In this document: positions 1-6,107 of the stretch, piece by piece | Layout: each line of letters starts with the position of its first letter | How positions within the stretch are numbered: position 1 is the stretch's first letter | Source of the DNA: JACDDK01 sp035689095 | GTDB taxonomy: Bacteria; Actinomycetota; Rubrobacteria; Rubrobacterales; Rubrobacteraceae | Assembly: GCA_035689095.1 (NCBI GenBank) | Contig: DASSMB010000082.1 | Location: 1 to 13,436, forward strand | Reading direction: 5' to 3' | DNA: 13,436 nucleotides | The notes under the pieces: model-generated | Told to the model about the DNA's origin: nothing | Databases searched by the model: none | Seen by the model: the letters and a program-made list of their open reading frames with translations, nothing else | Translations under genes and position numbers: made by a program

Positions 1-646
1 GATCAAGATAACCGGCTCCCAGCGCCTCGATATCCTGGGCGTGAAGAAAGAAGACCTGCCGAAAGCCTGGGAGGACCTGGACATGCCCTCCGGGTTCGCG
101 TACACGAAGGCGTTCCGGCAGGTCAAGAGCTGCGTGGGGACGGACTTCTGCCGCTACGGGGTCGGCGACTCGACGAAGCTGGCGATAGACATGGAGAAGG
201 AGTTCGAGCGGCTCTACACGCCGGCGAAGGTGAAGATGGGCTGCTCGGGATGTCCGCGCAACTGCGCCGAGGCGAGCGTCAAGGACATCGGCGCTATCGC
301 CATCGAGGGCGGATGGCAGGTATATGTAGGGGGCGCGGCCGGGATGGAGGTTCGGAAGGGAGATGTGATCGCCACGGTCGAGACCGAGAAGGAGGCGAAG
401 GACGTCATGATCTCTTTCATGCAGTACTACCGGGAGAACGGACACTACAAGGAGCGCACCTACGACTTCGTACCCAGGATCGGTCTTGAGAAGATCCAGG
501 AGGTCATCCTGAACGAGGAGTCCGGAGAGCCGGAGCGCCTGCGAGAACGTCTGCGTCAGGCGAAGGAGGCCACCAGCGACCCGTGGCTGGAGCGAAGGAG
601 CAACGCCACAAAGAACCAGTTCGTCGGAACGATAGGCCGTAAATGA
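1..646 (+). CDS. nirB: Nitrite reductase [NAD(P)H] large subunit, C-terminal part (partial at left edge)
   Basis: The open frame runs off the left edge (frame of base 2), so the GTG at 41 is internal. The visible 214 residues are the siroheme and [4Fe-4S] half of an assimilatory nitrite reductase, which reduces nitrite to ammonium with six electrons from NAD(P)H in the cytoplasm. The cluster/siroheme ligands are visible as C44-x5-C50 (SCVGTDFC) and C84-x3-C88 (GCSGCPRNC), counted from base 2. An IKITGSQRLDILGV segment at the very start is typical of NirB. The FAD/NADH domains and the BFD-like [2Fe-2S] region expected upstream are outside the window. The stop overlaps the nirD start by 4 bp (ATGA), which fits translational coupling of the two subunits. 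The frame is intact, with no sign of decay. Identification is firm; only the length is unknown. Confidence 0.95.
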   Translation, partial: IKITGSQRLDILGVKKEDLPKAWEDLDMPSGFAYTKAFRQVKSCVGTDFCRYGVGDSTKLAIDMEKEFERLYTPAKVKMGCSGCPRNCAEASVKDIGAIAIEGGWQVYVGGAAGMEVRKGDVIATVETEKEAKDVMISFMQYYRENGHYKERTYDFVPRIGLEKIQEVILNEESGEPERLRERLRQAKEATSDPWLERRSNATKNQFVGTIGRK

Positions 647-999
647 GCCGCTGGATCGAGGTCTGCGCCACGGAGGACATTCCCCGCTTGGAAGGCCGGC
701 GGGTCGTGATCGAGTGCTTCCGCATCGGGGTCTTCAACACCGAGGAAGGATTCTTCGCCATCGGGGACGTCTGCCCGCACCGGGGCGGCCCGCTCTCGGA
801 CGGCGACGTGGCCGCCACGACCGTCTCCTGCCCGCTCCACAACCGAAAGATCGAGCTGACGTCCGGCGAGGTAAAGAACGACGACCTCTCCCCCGTACTC
901 GCGTTCCCGGTGAAGGTCGAGGGCGGCAAGGTTCTCGTTGACGCGGAGGCGCTGTACAATCGGGACGATGCCGTAGACGAGGAGGAAGCCGTGGCGTGA
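643..999 (+). CDS. nirD: Nitrite reductase small subunit, Rieske [2Fe-2S] protein
   Basis: This 118-residue protein is a single Rieske-type domain, the usual size for NirD. The [2Fe-2S] ligands are C44-x-H46 in CPHRGGPLSDG and C63-x2-H66 in CPLHNRKIELTSGE. NirD is the small subunit of cytoplasmic NADH-dependent nitrite reductase and is needed for activity of the NirB partner. The ATG lies inside the nirB stop (4-bp overlap). Only a weak purine stretch precedes it, so translation probably depends on ribosomes finishing nirB. The end is an acidic tail (DDAVDEEEAVA) that looks non-essential to the fold. Its stop overlaps the GTG of the next gene (GTGA). A Rieske ferredoxin of another pathway would be the alternative, but the position directly after nirB settles it. 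Confidence 0.95.
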   Translation: MSRWIEVCATEDIPRLEGRRVVIECFRIGVFNTEEGFFAIGDVCPHRGGPLSDGDVAATTVSCPLHNRKIELTSGEVKNDDLSPVLAFPVKVEGGKVLVDAEALYNRDDAVDEEEAVA

Positions 1000-2057
1000 G
1001 CGCGGGCGAGGAGTTCCGCGAAATATTGAAGCAGCGGGCGCGGGGACCGACGCACCTGGGAGAGCTGGACCCGGCGCTCTGCGAGCGGGCCATGGAGCTA
1101 ATACTCTCCAGGGCGGCCACCCCCGCCCAGATCGGGGGTTTCCTGCTCGTCGGCCGCGCCGCCGGCGACTCCGCCGCCGAGATAGCCGCCTACACCCGTC
1201 CGATGCGTGCGCTCGCCAGGAGGATAGACGCTCCCTCCGGCCCGCCGGTAGTCACCCTCACCGGCGGCTTCGACGGGAAGCTCCGCACCTTCAACGTCGG
1301 AGCGGCGGCTTCACTAGTTGCAGCGGCAGCCGGCGGACGGACACTGCTACTCGGGGGCGAGAACACGCCGCCGAAGGCCGGACGCACGGTCTTCGACGCC
1401 CTGCGCGGGCTCGGATTCGCCGCTCCGCAGGGTCTCGAAGAAGCGGCAAACTCGCTCACCGAGCACGGGATCGCGGCGACCAGCGTGGAGCACTACCTGC
1501 CGGAGCTGCACGCGCTGCTGGGATTGCGATGGGAGATGGCCCGCCGCACGGTTTTGAGCGTCTGCGAGAAGATCGTCTCGCCCGTGCCGGAGACGCGGTG
1601 GATGATCGGCGTCTCGCACCGGCCGTTCCTGGAGTCGGTCTCTCGGGCGCTAATCGAGCTGGGCGTGCGGCACGCGCTCGTCTACCAGGCGATCGAGGGC
1701 TCCGACGAAGCGCCGCTCGATGGTAGCTCGTCGCTGGTGCGAATCCGGGACGGCGAGGTCGAGGAGTTCAGCGTGGAGCCGGAGTCACTGGGACTCATAC
1801 GGGCCACGAAGGCGCACATACCCTGGCGGAATGAGGAGGACGAGACCCGGAACCTGCTCGCGGCGCTCGGGGGCGCCGGGGCGGAGCCGGTCCGGGCCCT
1901 GATCCTGTACAACGCCGCGCTGCGGCTGTGGATGGGCGCTCCAGACACGTCATCGCCGCTCGATGGCCACCTGGAGCGCGCGGAAGCCGCGCTTGAGTCT
2001 GGCGCGGCTGTGGATCTCTTAGAGCGGGCGCAGAGAGCGGTAACTCTTCCCGGATAG
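996..2057 (+). CDS. TrpD2/YbiB-type anthranilate phosphoribosyltransferase-like protein in the nir operon
   Basis: This 353-residue protein has the layout of anthranilate phosphoribosyltransferase: an N-terminal helical domain (1-75) with the DPALCERAMELILSRAATPAQIGGFL pattern seen in TrpD, then a glycine-rich phosphate loop region (TGGFDGKLRTFN, 89-100) followed by AAASLVAAAAGG. The acidic pair of the metal site appears in EGSDE (234-238). However, TrpD's GTGGD loop and KHGNR segment are replaced (LLLGGENTPPKAG, 117-129), so true TrpD activity in tryptophan synthesis is doubtful. E. coli YbiB (TrpD2) has this fold and binds nucleic acids. The GTG start overlaps the nirD stop by 4 bp, and AGGAGG at 980-985 supports it. 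Being coupled to nirBD suggests a role in nitrite/nitrate assimilation. A related TrpD-like protein, CnaT, is recalled as needed for nir operon expression in Anabaena. Function here is inferred. Confidence 0.8.
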   Translation: MSAGEEFREILKQRARGPTHLGELDPALCERAMELILSRAATPAQIGGFLLVGRAAGDSAAEIAAYTRPMRALARRIDAPSGPPVVTLTGGFDGKLRTFNVGAAASLVAAAAGGRTLLLGGENTPPKAGRTVFDALRGLGFAAPQGLEEAANSLTEHGIAATSVEHYLPELHALLGLRWEMARRTVLSVCEKIVSPVPETRWMIGVSHRPFLESVSRALIELGVRHALVYQAIEGSDEAPLDGSSSLVRIRDGEVEEFSVEPESLGLIRATKAHIPWRNEEDETRNLLAALGGAGAEPVRALILYNAALRLWMGAPDTSSPLDGHLERAEAALESGAAVDLLERAQRAVTLPG

Positions 2058-2063
2058 GGTCTG

Positions 2064-2204
2064 CTACTTCTTCGTGCCGAGAACGCGGCGCTTGACCTGC
2101 TTGATCACTATCTTGCGGATGTGCTCGTTCTTGAGGGCCTTGACGACCGTCCGGCGAGCGCGCGGGCTCTTGAGGATCTTTATCGCTATGTCCGCCTTGT
2201 TCAT
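2064..2204 (-). CDS. 46-residue highly basic small protein downstream of topoisomerase IB
   Basis: This short frame begins at the ATG at 2204 and ends in TAG at 2064. The peptide starts MNKADIAIKILKSPRARRTV and ends KRRVLGTKK. About 17 of 46 residues are Lys or Arg, with few acidic ones, and hydrophobic residues recur in a helical pattern. A very good Shine-Dalgarno (AGGAGG, minus strand over 2209-2214) sits 4 nt before the ATG. The gene starts 17 bp after the topoisomerase stop on the same strand, so the two are probably cotranscribed. A positively charged helical peptide could bind DNA or RNA or act as a partner of the topoisomerase, but this is a guess and I recognise no family. It ends only 6 bp from the stop of the convergent TrpD2-like gene, with no hairpin between them. 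Confidence 0.7.
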   Translation of the reverse strand: MNKADIAIKILKSPRARRTVVKALKNEHIRKIVIKQVKRRVLGTKK

Positions 2205-2221
2205 CCTGCCTCCTGTCTCTG

Positions 2222-3256
2222 TTAAGCGGCCTTTTTCAACTCGCGGCGGAGCTTCTTGTTCAGCAACTCCAGAAGGGCGCGCTCTTCTTCGGTGAGGTCG
2301 CCCTGCTCGGCCGCGATGACCTCTTCCAACTTCTCTGCGTAGTAGGCTACCACGGAGCCTTCCATGTAGTGGTCTATCACCTTCGGGCTGATGTACGAAG
2401 TGCGGGCAATGTCCCGCGTGTTACCGAGCCTGTGCGCCACGGTATCGACCGCCTCCAGCACGTTCTTCTGGGCGCTCTTTGGCTCGCCGACCGGTCCGAG
2501 CCGAGCCAGCGTGGTCGCAGCGATCAGAGTCCCCGCCCAGGTACGGAAATCCTTCGCGGTGAACTCCTCCCCCATGACCTCCTTTATGTAGGCATTGAGG
2601 TCGCGGGACTTCACGTCCCTCACTTCGCCGGACTCGTCCATGTACTTGAAGACCTCGTATCCGGGCAGATCTACGCATTCCTCGACGACGCTCCGAAGCC
2701 GGGCGTCCGTGATGGCCTTGCGATGCTCCTGGCCCCACTTGCCCTTGTACTCGAAGATCATGGTGTCGCCCTCTATGGTGAGATGCTTGCGGCGCAGGGT
2801 GGCTATTCCGTAGGTCCGGTTGTGCTTCGCGTAGCGCTCCTCGCCAACCCGGAAGTATGCCGCGTTGATGAGGCGCACCATCGCGGCGAGGACCTTCTCC
2901 CGCTCAAGCTCCTTGCGCCGCAGGTGGTCGCTGGTGGTCTTGCGCATCTTCGGCAGGGCGTCGGCGAAGCGCAGAACCCGCTCGAACTTCTCGTGCTCCT
3001 TGCGCGCCCGGTAGCGTTCACTGTACAGGTACTGCAGCCGCCCCGCCGAGTCATAGCCGACCGCCTGCACCTTCGCGCTCGGCCCGCGCGCTATGCGAGC
3101 GTCCTCCCAGGCCGGCGGCACCTTCAAGTTCTCTATCCGCGTGAGGACTTTCTCCTCGCGCACCGTCTCGCCGGAGTCCGGGTAACGGTAGAAGAACCCC
3201 CGCTCCTTCGTGCCCAGACGCCGGATGCCGGTCCTGAATAGAACGTGCTCGCCCAC
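2222..3256 (-). CDS. Type IB DNA topoisomerase (bacterial/poxvirus-like)
   Basis: This 344-residue enzyme relaxes both positive and negative supercoils by a 3'-phosphotyrosine nick and swivel. An N-terminal DNA-clamp domain spans about 1-80, and the catalytic domain lies at about 85-310. By alignment from memory with vaccinia topoisomerase, catalytic residues are R136 (YFRVG), K173 (YKGKWG), R238 (KDFRTW) and the nucleophile Y288 (ARTSYISP). The fourth position, His265 in vaccinia, is N279 (RLGNTRD), as recalled for Deinococcus TopIB. The C-terminus is a charged helix rich in Glu and Lys. GTG is the start: minus-strand GAGAGGTGGTGA immediately precedes it, and no better in-frame start lies upstream. 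A candidate -10 (TATAAA) and a palindrome sit just upstream. The basic 46-residue gene follows in the same transcript. The family is certain; the physiological role is unassigned. Confidence 0.95.
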   Translation of the reverse strand: MGEHVLFRTGIRRLGTKERGFFYRYPDSGETVREEKVLTRIENLKVPPAWEDARIARGPSAKVQAVGYDSAGRLQYLYSERYRARKEHEKFERVLRFADALPKMRKTTSDHLRRKELEREKVLAAMVRLINAAYFRVGEERYAKHNRTYGIATLRRKHLTIEGDTMIFEYKGKWGQEHRKAITDARLRSVVEECVDLPGYEVFKYMDESGEVRDVKSRDLNAYIKEVMGEEFTAKDFRTWAGTLIAATTLARLGPVGEPKSAQKNVLEAVDTVAHRLGNTRDIARTSYISPKVIDHYMEGSVVAYYAEKLEEVIAAEQGDLTEEERALLELLNKKLRRELKKAA

Positions 3257-3275
3257 TCACCACCTCTCGAATCTC

Positions 3276-3297
3276 TATAGAACCGCATCGGTTTATA
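3276..3297 (-). promoter_or_regulatory. Palindrome and candidate promoter upstream of the topoisomerase gene
   Basis: AACCG-CAT-CGGTT (3281-3293) is a perfect inverted repeat. It is flanked on both sides by TATA (3276-3279 and 3294-3297), which extends the symmetry with one unpaired base. On the minus strand the right TATA reads TATAAA, a plausible -10 that would put the transcript start near 3285, about 29 nt before the GTG. The left side reads TATAGA but is too close to the ribosome site to serve. The -35 match is poor. An operator overlapping the start region is a reasonable inference. Confidence 0.4.
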
Positions 3298-3348
3298 CCC
3301 GATTAGCCAGCGGATTGCGTACGCTCTAGCTCTGGCGGCGCGCTCCGG

Positions 3349-4257
3349 CTAGGTCGTGCGGTCAATCTCCGAGTGATAGCGGCTCCCGACCCGCCCGCCG
3401 AAGAGACCGCCCAGAACCGCGATCAGTATTATCGCGACGATGATCACGATCCCGGCGATACCCAGGTTGGAGAGGTCCCCGAGCAGTGGAAGAACCGAGG
3501 TCTCCATAAAGTTGCGGAAGCTGTCGAAGACGCCACCCGGCAAGAAACCGCTGACTGCAACGACCGCCACCATAGCGGCTATCGTCCACACGACCGTCAT
3601 CATGCCGTTGCGGCCGCCGTCGAAGCGCGCCAGCCTGCCGGCCACGTAACCCCCGAAGAAGAACATCAGGAAGACGAGGATACCGGTTATAACAAGGCCC
3701 GTGATCGCCGCCGGTCCGAGCGAGCCGGAAGAGAGGTCCAGGCTGAGGCCCAGCGGGATCAGTATGAGGCCCGCGATGGCCGAGAGGAACGAAGCCGCCA
3801 CGACCGCGAAGACGAACCCGAGGAAGCTCGCGAGCCAGTCCACGCCGCCATACATGTCGCGCAGCCGGTCTTCCCGCTCCTCGGCGGCCTCGAAGTACCC
3901 CCGCGGATACGCCGCACCCTCCTGCGTCCTCGTAGTACCGGAGCCCGGCGTGCGGATCACACGCGTCTCCTTGTCCTCCTCTTCTCCCTTTCTCGCCTGC
4001 CGGCGCTCCCGTCTGGAGAGGGGCCCCGTGTCTTCCGCCGCGGATTCATCCTCCGGAGCGGACGCGGCATCGTCCTCCCGGCGCTCCGCGCTCTCCGTGG
4101 GCACCTGTCGCGTCGCCTCATCGTCCGACGCCCGCGACTCCTGCTCGGCCTGTTCTGCCCGACCAGGCTCGCGCTCGTCCATCCGGGTCTCTTCCTCGTC
4201 TCCCAGCGGCCCGGTCCTGCGCCGCGCCTCGGATCTATCCTCCGGCCTATCCGTCAT
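3349..4257 (-). CDS. Four-helix membrane protein with long charged N-terminal region
   Basis: This is a 302-residue protein of unknown function. Residues 1-135 are dominated by Glu, Asp, Arg, Gln and Ala with almost no hydrophobic clusters, as expected for a disordered cytoplasmic segment; a basic patch (SRRERRQARK) lies at 81-90. Four hydrophobic segments follow at about 141-170, 182-206, 218-240 and 264-286. A conserved-looking loop, GGYVAGRLARFDGGRNG (202-218), and a similar GGLFGGRVGSRYH (283-295) close helices 2 and 4, which suggests an internal repeat of a two-helix glycine-rich unit. I recall similar glycine/Arg loops in uncharacterised membrane proteins of actinobacteria and firmicutes but assign no family. 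The ATG has a GAGGGGGAG site directly before it. It stands alone on the minus strand, 92 bp ahead of the topoisomerase, and is divergent from glnA. Confidence 0.8.
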   Translation of the reverse strand: MTDRPEDRSEARRRTGPLGDEEETRMDEREPGRAEQAEQESRASDDEATRQVPTESAERREDDAASAPEDESAAEDTGPLSRRERRQARKGEEEDKETRVIRTPGSGTTRTQEGAAYPRGYFEAAEEREDRLRDMYGGVDWLASFLGFVFAVVAASFLSAIAGLILIPLGLSLDLSSGSLGPAAITGLVITGILVFLMFFFGGYVAGRLARFDGGRNGMMTVVWTIAAMVAVVAVSGFLPGGVFDSFRNFMETSVLPLLGDLSNLGIAGIVIIVAIILIAVLGGLFGGRVGSRYHSEIDRTT

Positions 4258-4608
4258 CTCTCCCCCTCGTCTCCGCGCCTGCCGGCACTCCGAAGTACAA
4301 CACTCCAGTCAACACGCTCGATAACATGCCCGATATCTCGCCACTCAATTCTACCCCGACAGAGCACTTAGCTCATTGATATATCGTCTGTTCCCCTTTT
4401 GGGGTACTCTTACGCTACACATCGTTAGATGTCTTGTCTTCCCATGCCAACTATTATACGTTGGGCCAAAAATTCGCTTCTTGCGCGAAGCCTGGCTTGT
4501 ACGCCGGGCCATATCAAAGGTGGGATCGCGCTCCTATCATGGCCGGTGTTGTTGTAAGAGCGCCCGATTCGCGGGACGATTTCGGAGCAGGCGAGCGTAG
4601 GAGGAATA
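4258..4608. promoter_or_regulatory. 351-bp divergent intergenic region upstream of glnA
   Basis: This region is visibly more AT-rich than its surroundings and holds no convincing gene. Minus strand (membrane protein): TTGAGT at 4348-4343, 16 bp, then TGTTAT at 4326-4321 is a moderate promoter candidate. Plus strand (glnA): TATTAT/TATACG at 4452-4460 and TATCAT at 4535-4540 are -10-like, but none has a good -35; TTGTCT at 4434-4439 is the nearest. ACATC-GTTA-GATGT (4419-4432) is a perfect inverted repeat. Two adjacent hairpins could form at 4476-4508: GCTTC/GAAGC, then CCTGGC/GCCGGG with one G-U pair. A GlnR-like AC-n9-AC spacing occurs at 4406-4418. Regulatory roles are inferred. Confidence 0.45.
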
Positions 4609-5940
4609 TTGGCTAGTTTAGGTCGAGACGACGTAATCAAGCAGGCTCAGGAGAGCAACGTCCAGTTCATCCGGCTGTGGTTCACGGACGTGCTCGGGGT
4701 TCTAAAGAGCTTCGCAATTACGGCCGAGGAGCTAGAGGACGCCCTGGACGGCGGTATGGGCTTCGACGGTTCGTCCATCACCGGGTATCAGGACATAGAA
4801 GAGTCTGACATGATCGCCATGCCCGACCCTTCGACGTTCCAGATCATCCCCTGGAGCCCGCAGGACGAGCCGACGGCGCGTATGATCTGCGACGTCCGGA
4901 CTCCCGACGGCGACCCTTACGTCGGCGACCCGCGCCACATCTTGCGGCGCGCGCTGGAGCGGGCGAGCGACATGGGCTTCGACAACTACTACTGCGGACC
5001 GGAGCTCGAGTTCTTCTACTTCAAGGACTCCAAGGGCACCGAGCCCCTCGATTACGGTGGCTATTTCGACCTTACGACCCTCGACGCCGCCACGGCCTTG
5101 AGGCGGGAGACGGTCCAGTCGCTGCAGCAGCTCGGCATCAAGGTCGAGTACTCGCACCACGAGGTCGGCATCTCGCAGCACGAGATCGACCTGCGCTTCG
5201 ACGACGCGATGACGATGGCCGACAAGGTGATGACCTACAAGACGGTCGTCAAGGAGATCGCCACCCGTCACGGCGTCTACGCGACGTTCATGCCCAAGCC
5301 TCTGATGGACCAGAACGGCTCTGGCATGCACACCCACCAGAGCCTCTTCACCGGCGGCAAGAACGCCTTCTTCGACGCGGATGCGGAGTACTACCTCTCC
5401 GACGAGGCGAAGGCGTTCATCGCGGGTCAGCTCCGGCACGCGCGAGAGCTCAGCATAATCTTCGCCCAGCACGTGAACTCCTATAAGCGGCTGGTCCCCG
5501 GCTATGAGGCCCCGGTCTACATCGCCTGGAGCCGCCGCAACCGCTCGGCGCTGGTCCGCGTCCCGCTCTACCATCCGGGACAGGAGAAGGCCACGCGCAT
5601 GGAGCTGCGCTGCCCGGACCCGTCGGCGAACATCTACTTGTGCTTCGCGGCGCTCCTGCACGCGGGCCTGGAAGGCATCGAGAAGGGCTACGAGCTCCCC
5701 GAGCCGATGGAGCGCAACCTGTACCATCTCACGTCCGAGGAGCGGGAGAAGATGGGGATCCAGAGCCTCCCGGCAGACCTGGGAGAGGCGATCAAGGAAG
5801 CCGAGCACTCCGAGCTTCTTCAGAAGGCGCTCGGCGAGCACACCTACACCCGGCTCCTGGAACTGAAGCGCGAGGAGTTCGAGGACTACCGCATCCAGGT
5901 AACGCCCTACGAGCTGGAGAAGTTCCTGCCGGTCCTCTAA
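4609..5940 (+). CDS. glnA: Glutamine synthetase, type I (alpha-like length)
   Basis: This 443-residue enzyme makes glutamine from glutamate, ammonium and ATP and acts as a cytoplasmic dodecamer. The beta-grasp domain (about 15-100) includes GFDGSSITGYQDIEESDM (51-68). The catalytic domain shows GPELEFF (130-136), SHHEVGISQHEIDLRF (182-197), PKPLMDQNGSGMHTHQSLF (229-247), NSYKRLVPGYEAP (290-302, flap glutamate E300) and RMELRCPDPSANIY (330-343). The length matches the GSI-alpha group, without the roughly 25-residue insertion of GSI-beta. The region around the beta-type adenylylation tyrosine reads NLYHLTSEE (370-378), not the canonical NLYDLPPEE. The position of the GSI-alpha feedback arginine (R62 in Bacillus) is D62 here. 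Start is TTG at 4609 with AGGAGG four bases before. A hairpin terminator follows the stop, so it is probably monocistronic. It would use the ammonium made by the nearby NirBD. Confidence 0.97.
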   Translation: MASLGRDDVIKQAQESNVQFIRLWFTDVLGVLKSFAITAEELEDALDGGMGFDGSSITGYQDIEESDMIAMPDPSTFQIIPWSPQDEPTARMICDVRTPDGDPYVGDPRHILRRALERASDMGFDNYYCGPELEFFYFKDSKGTEPLDYGGYFDLTTLDAATALRRETVQSLQQLGIKVEYSHHEVGISQHEIDLRFDDAMTMADKVMTYKTVVKEIATRHGVYATFMPKPLMDQNGSGMHTHQSLFTGGKNAFFDADAEYYLSDEAKAFIAGQLRHARELSIIFAQHVNSYKRLVPGYEAPVYIAWSRRNRSALVRVPLYHPGQEKATRMELRCPDPSANIYLCFAALLHAGLEGIEKGYELPEPMERNLYHLTSEEREKMGIQSLPADLGEAIKEAEHSELLQKALGEHTYTRLLELKREEFEDYRIQVTPYELEKFLPVL

Positions 5941-5963
5941 CTAGCAGGGGTATTACGAAGTAT

Positions 5964-5992
5964 AGGGCGCGGAGAGATCCGCGCCCTTCTCT
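5964..5992 (+). terminator. Intrinsic terminator after glnA
   Basis: GGGCGCGGA (5965-5973) pairs perfectly with TCCGCGCCC (5978-5986) around a GAGA tetraloop of the stable GNRA type. An extra A-T pair closes the base, and the pyrimidine tract TTCTCT follows. It starts 24 nt after the glnA stop and separates glnA from the promoter of the aminopeptidase operon. Confidence 0.85.
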
Positions 5993-6047
5993 ATGCCACC
6001 CCGTCGCTGTACAGCCGCACGTTACTGGCAGGGCTCGGCGCGCCTTT

Positions 6048-6062
6048 CCCGTATAATTCGGG
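6048..6062 (+). promoter_or_regulatory. Perfect -10 hexamer for the aminopeptidase operon, inside a short inverted repeat
   Basis: TATAAT at 6052-6057 is a full match to the housekeeping sigma -10 element. It lies after the glnA terminator and 50 bp before the TTG start of the aminopeptidase gene. No good -35 occurs at 16-18 bp; TTACTG (6022-6027) is too far away. The element is bracketed by CCCG (6048-6051) and CGGG (6059-6062), a small symmetric pair that could mark a regulator site or be chance. Confidence 0.55.
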
Positions 6063-6107
6063 CCGTTCACGTCGAGGCGTATCCCATCGTTAGAGAGGAG
6101 ATCCGGC

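Noticed and set aside
2369..3241. Open frame of 290 residues on the plus strand opposite the topoisomerase
   Set aside because: The minus strand encodes all catalytic residues of a type IB topoisomerase; the plus frame matches nothing.
3373..4371. Open frame of 332 residues on the plus strand opposite the membrane protein
   Set aside because: The minus-strand reading has clean membrane helices and a charged tail, while this frame is Arg/His/Pro/Leu-rich without pattern.
4393..4404. CCCC-TTTT-GGGG hairpin upstream of glnA as a terminator
   Set aside because: The stem is only 4 bp and no T-tract follows.
4376..4600. Short frames within the glnA upstream region (about 60-74 residues on either strand)
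   Set aside because: They lack ribosome sites and domain features, and the region behaves like regulatory DNA with inverted repeats.
4732..5841. Long open frame (369 residues) on the minus strand inside glnA
   Set aside because: It is antisense to an unmistakable glutamine synthetase, has low-complexity Arg/Val/Leu composition typical of reversed GC-rich codons, and has no recognisable domain or ribosome site.
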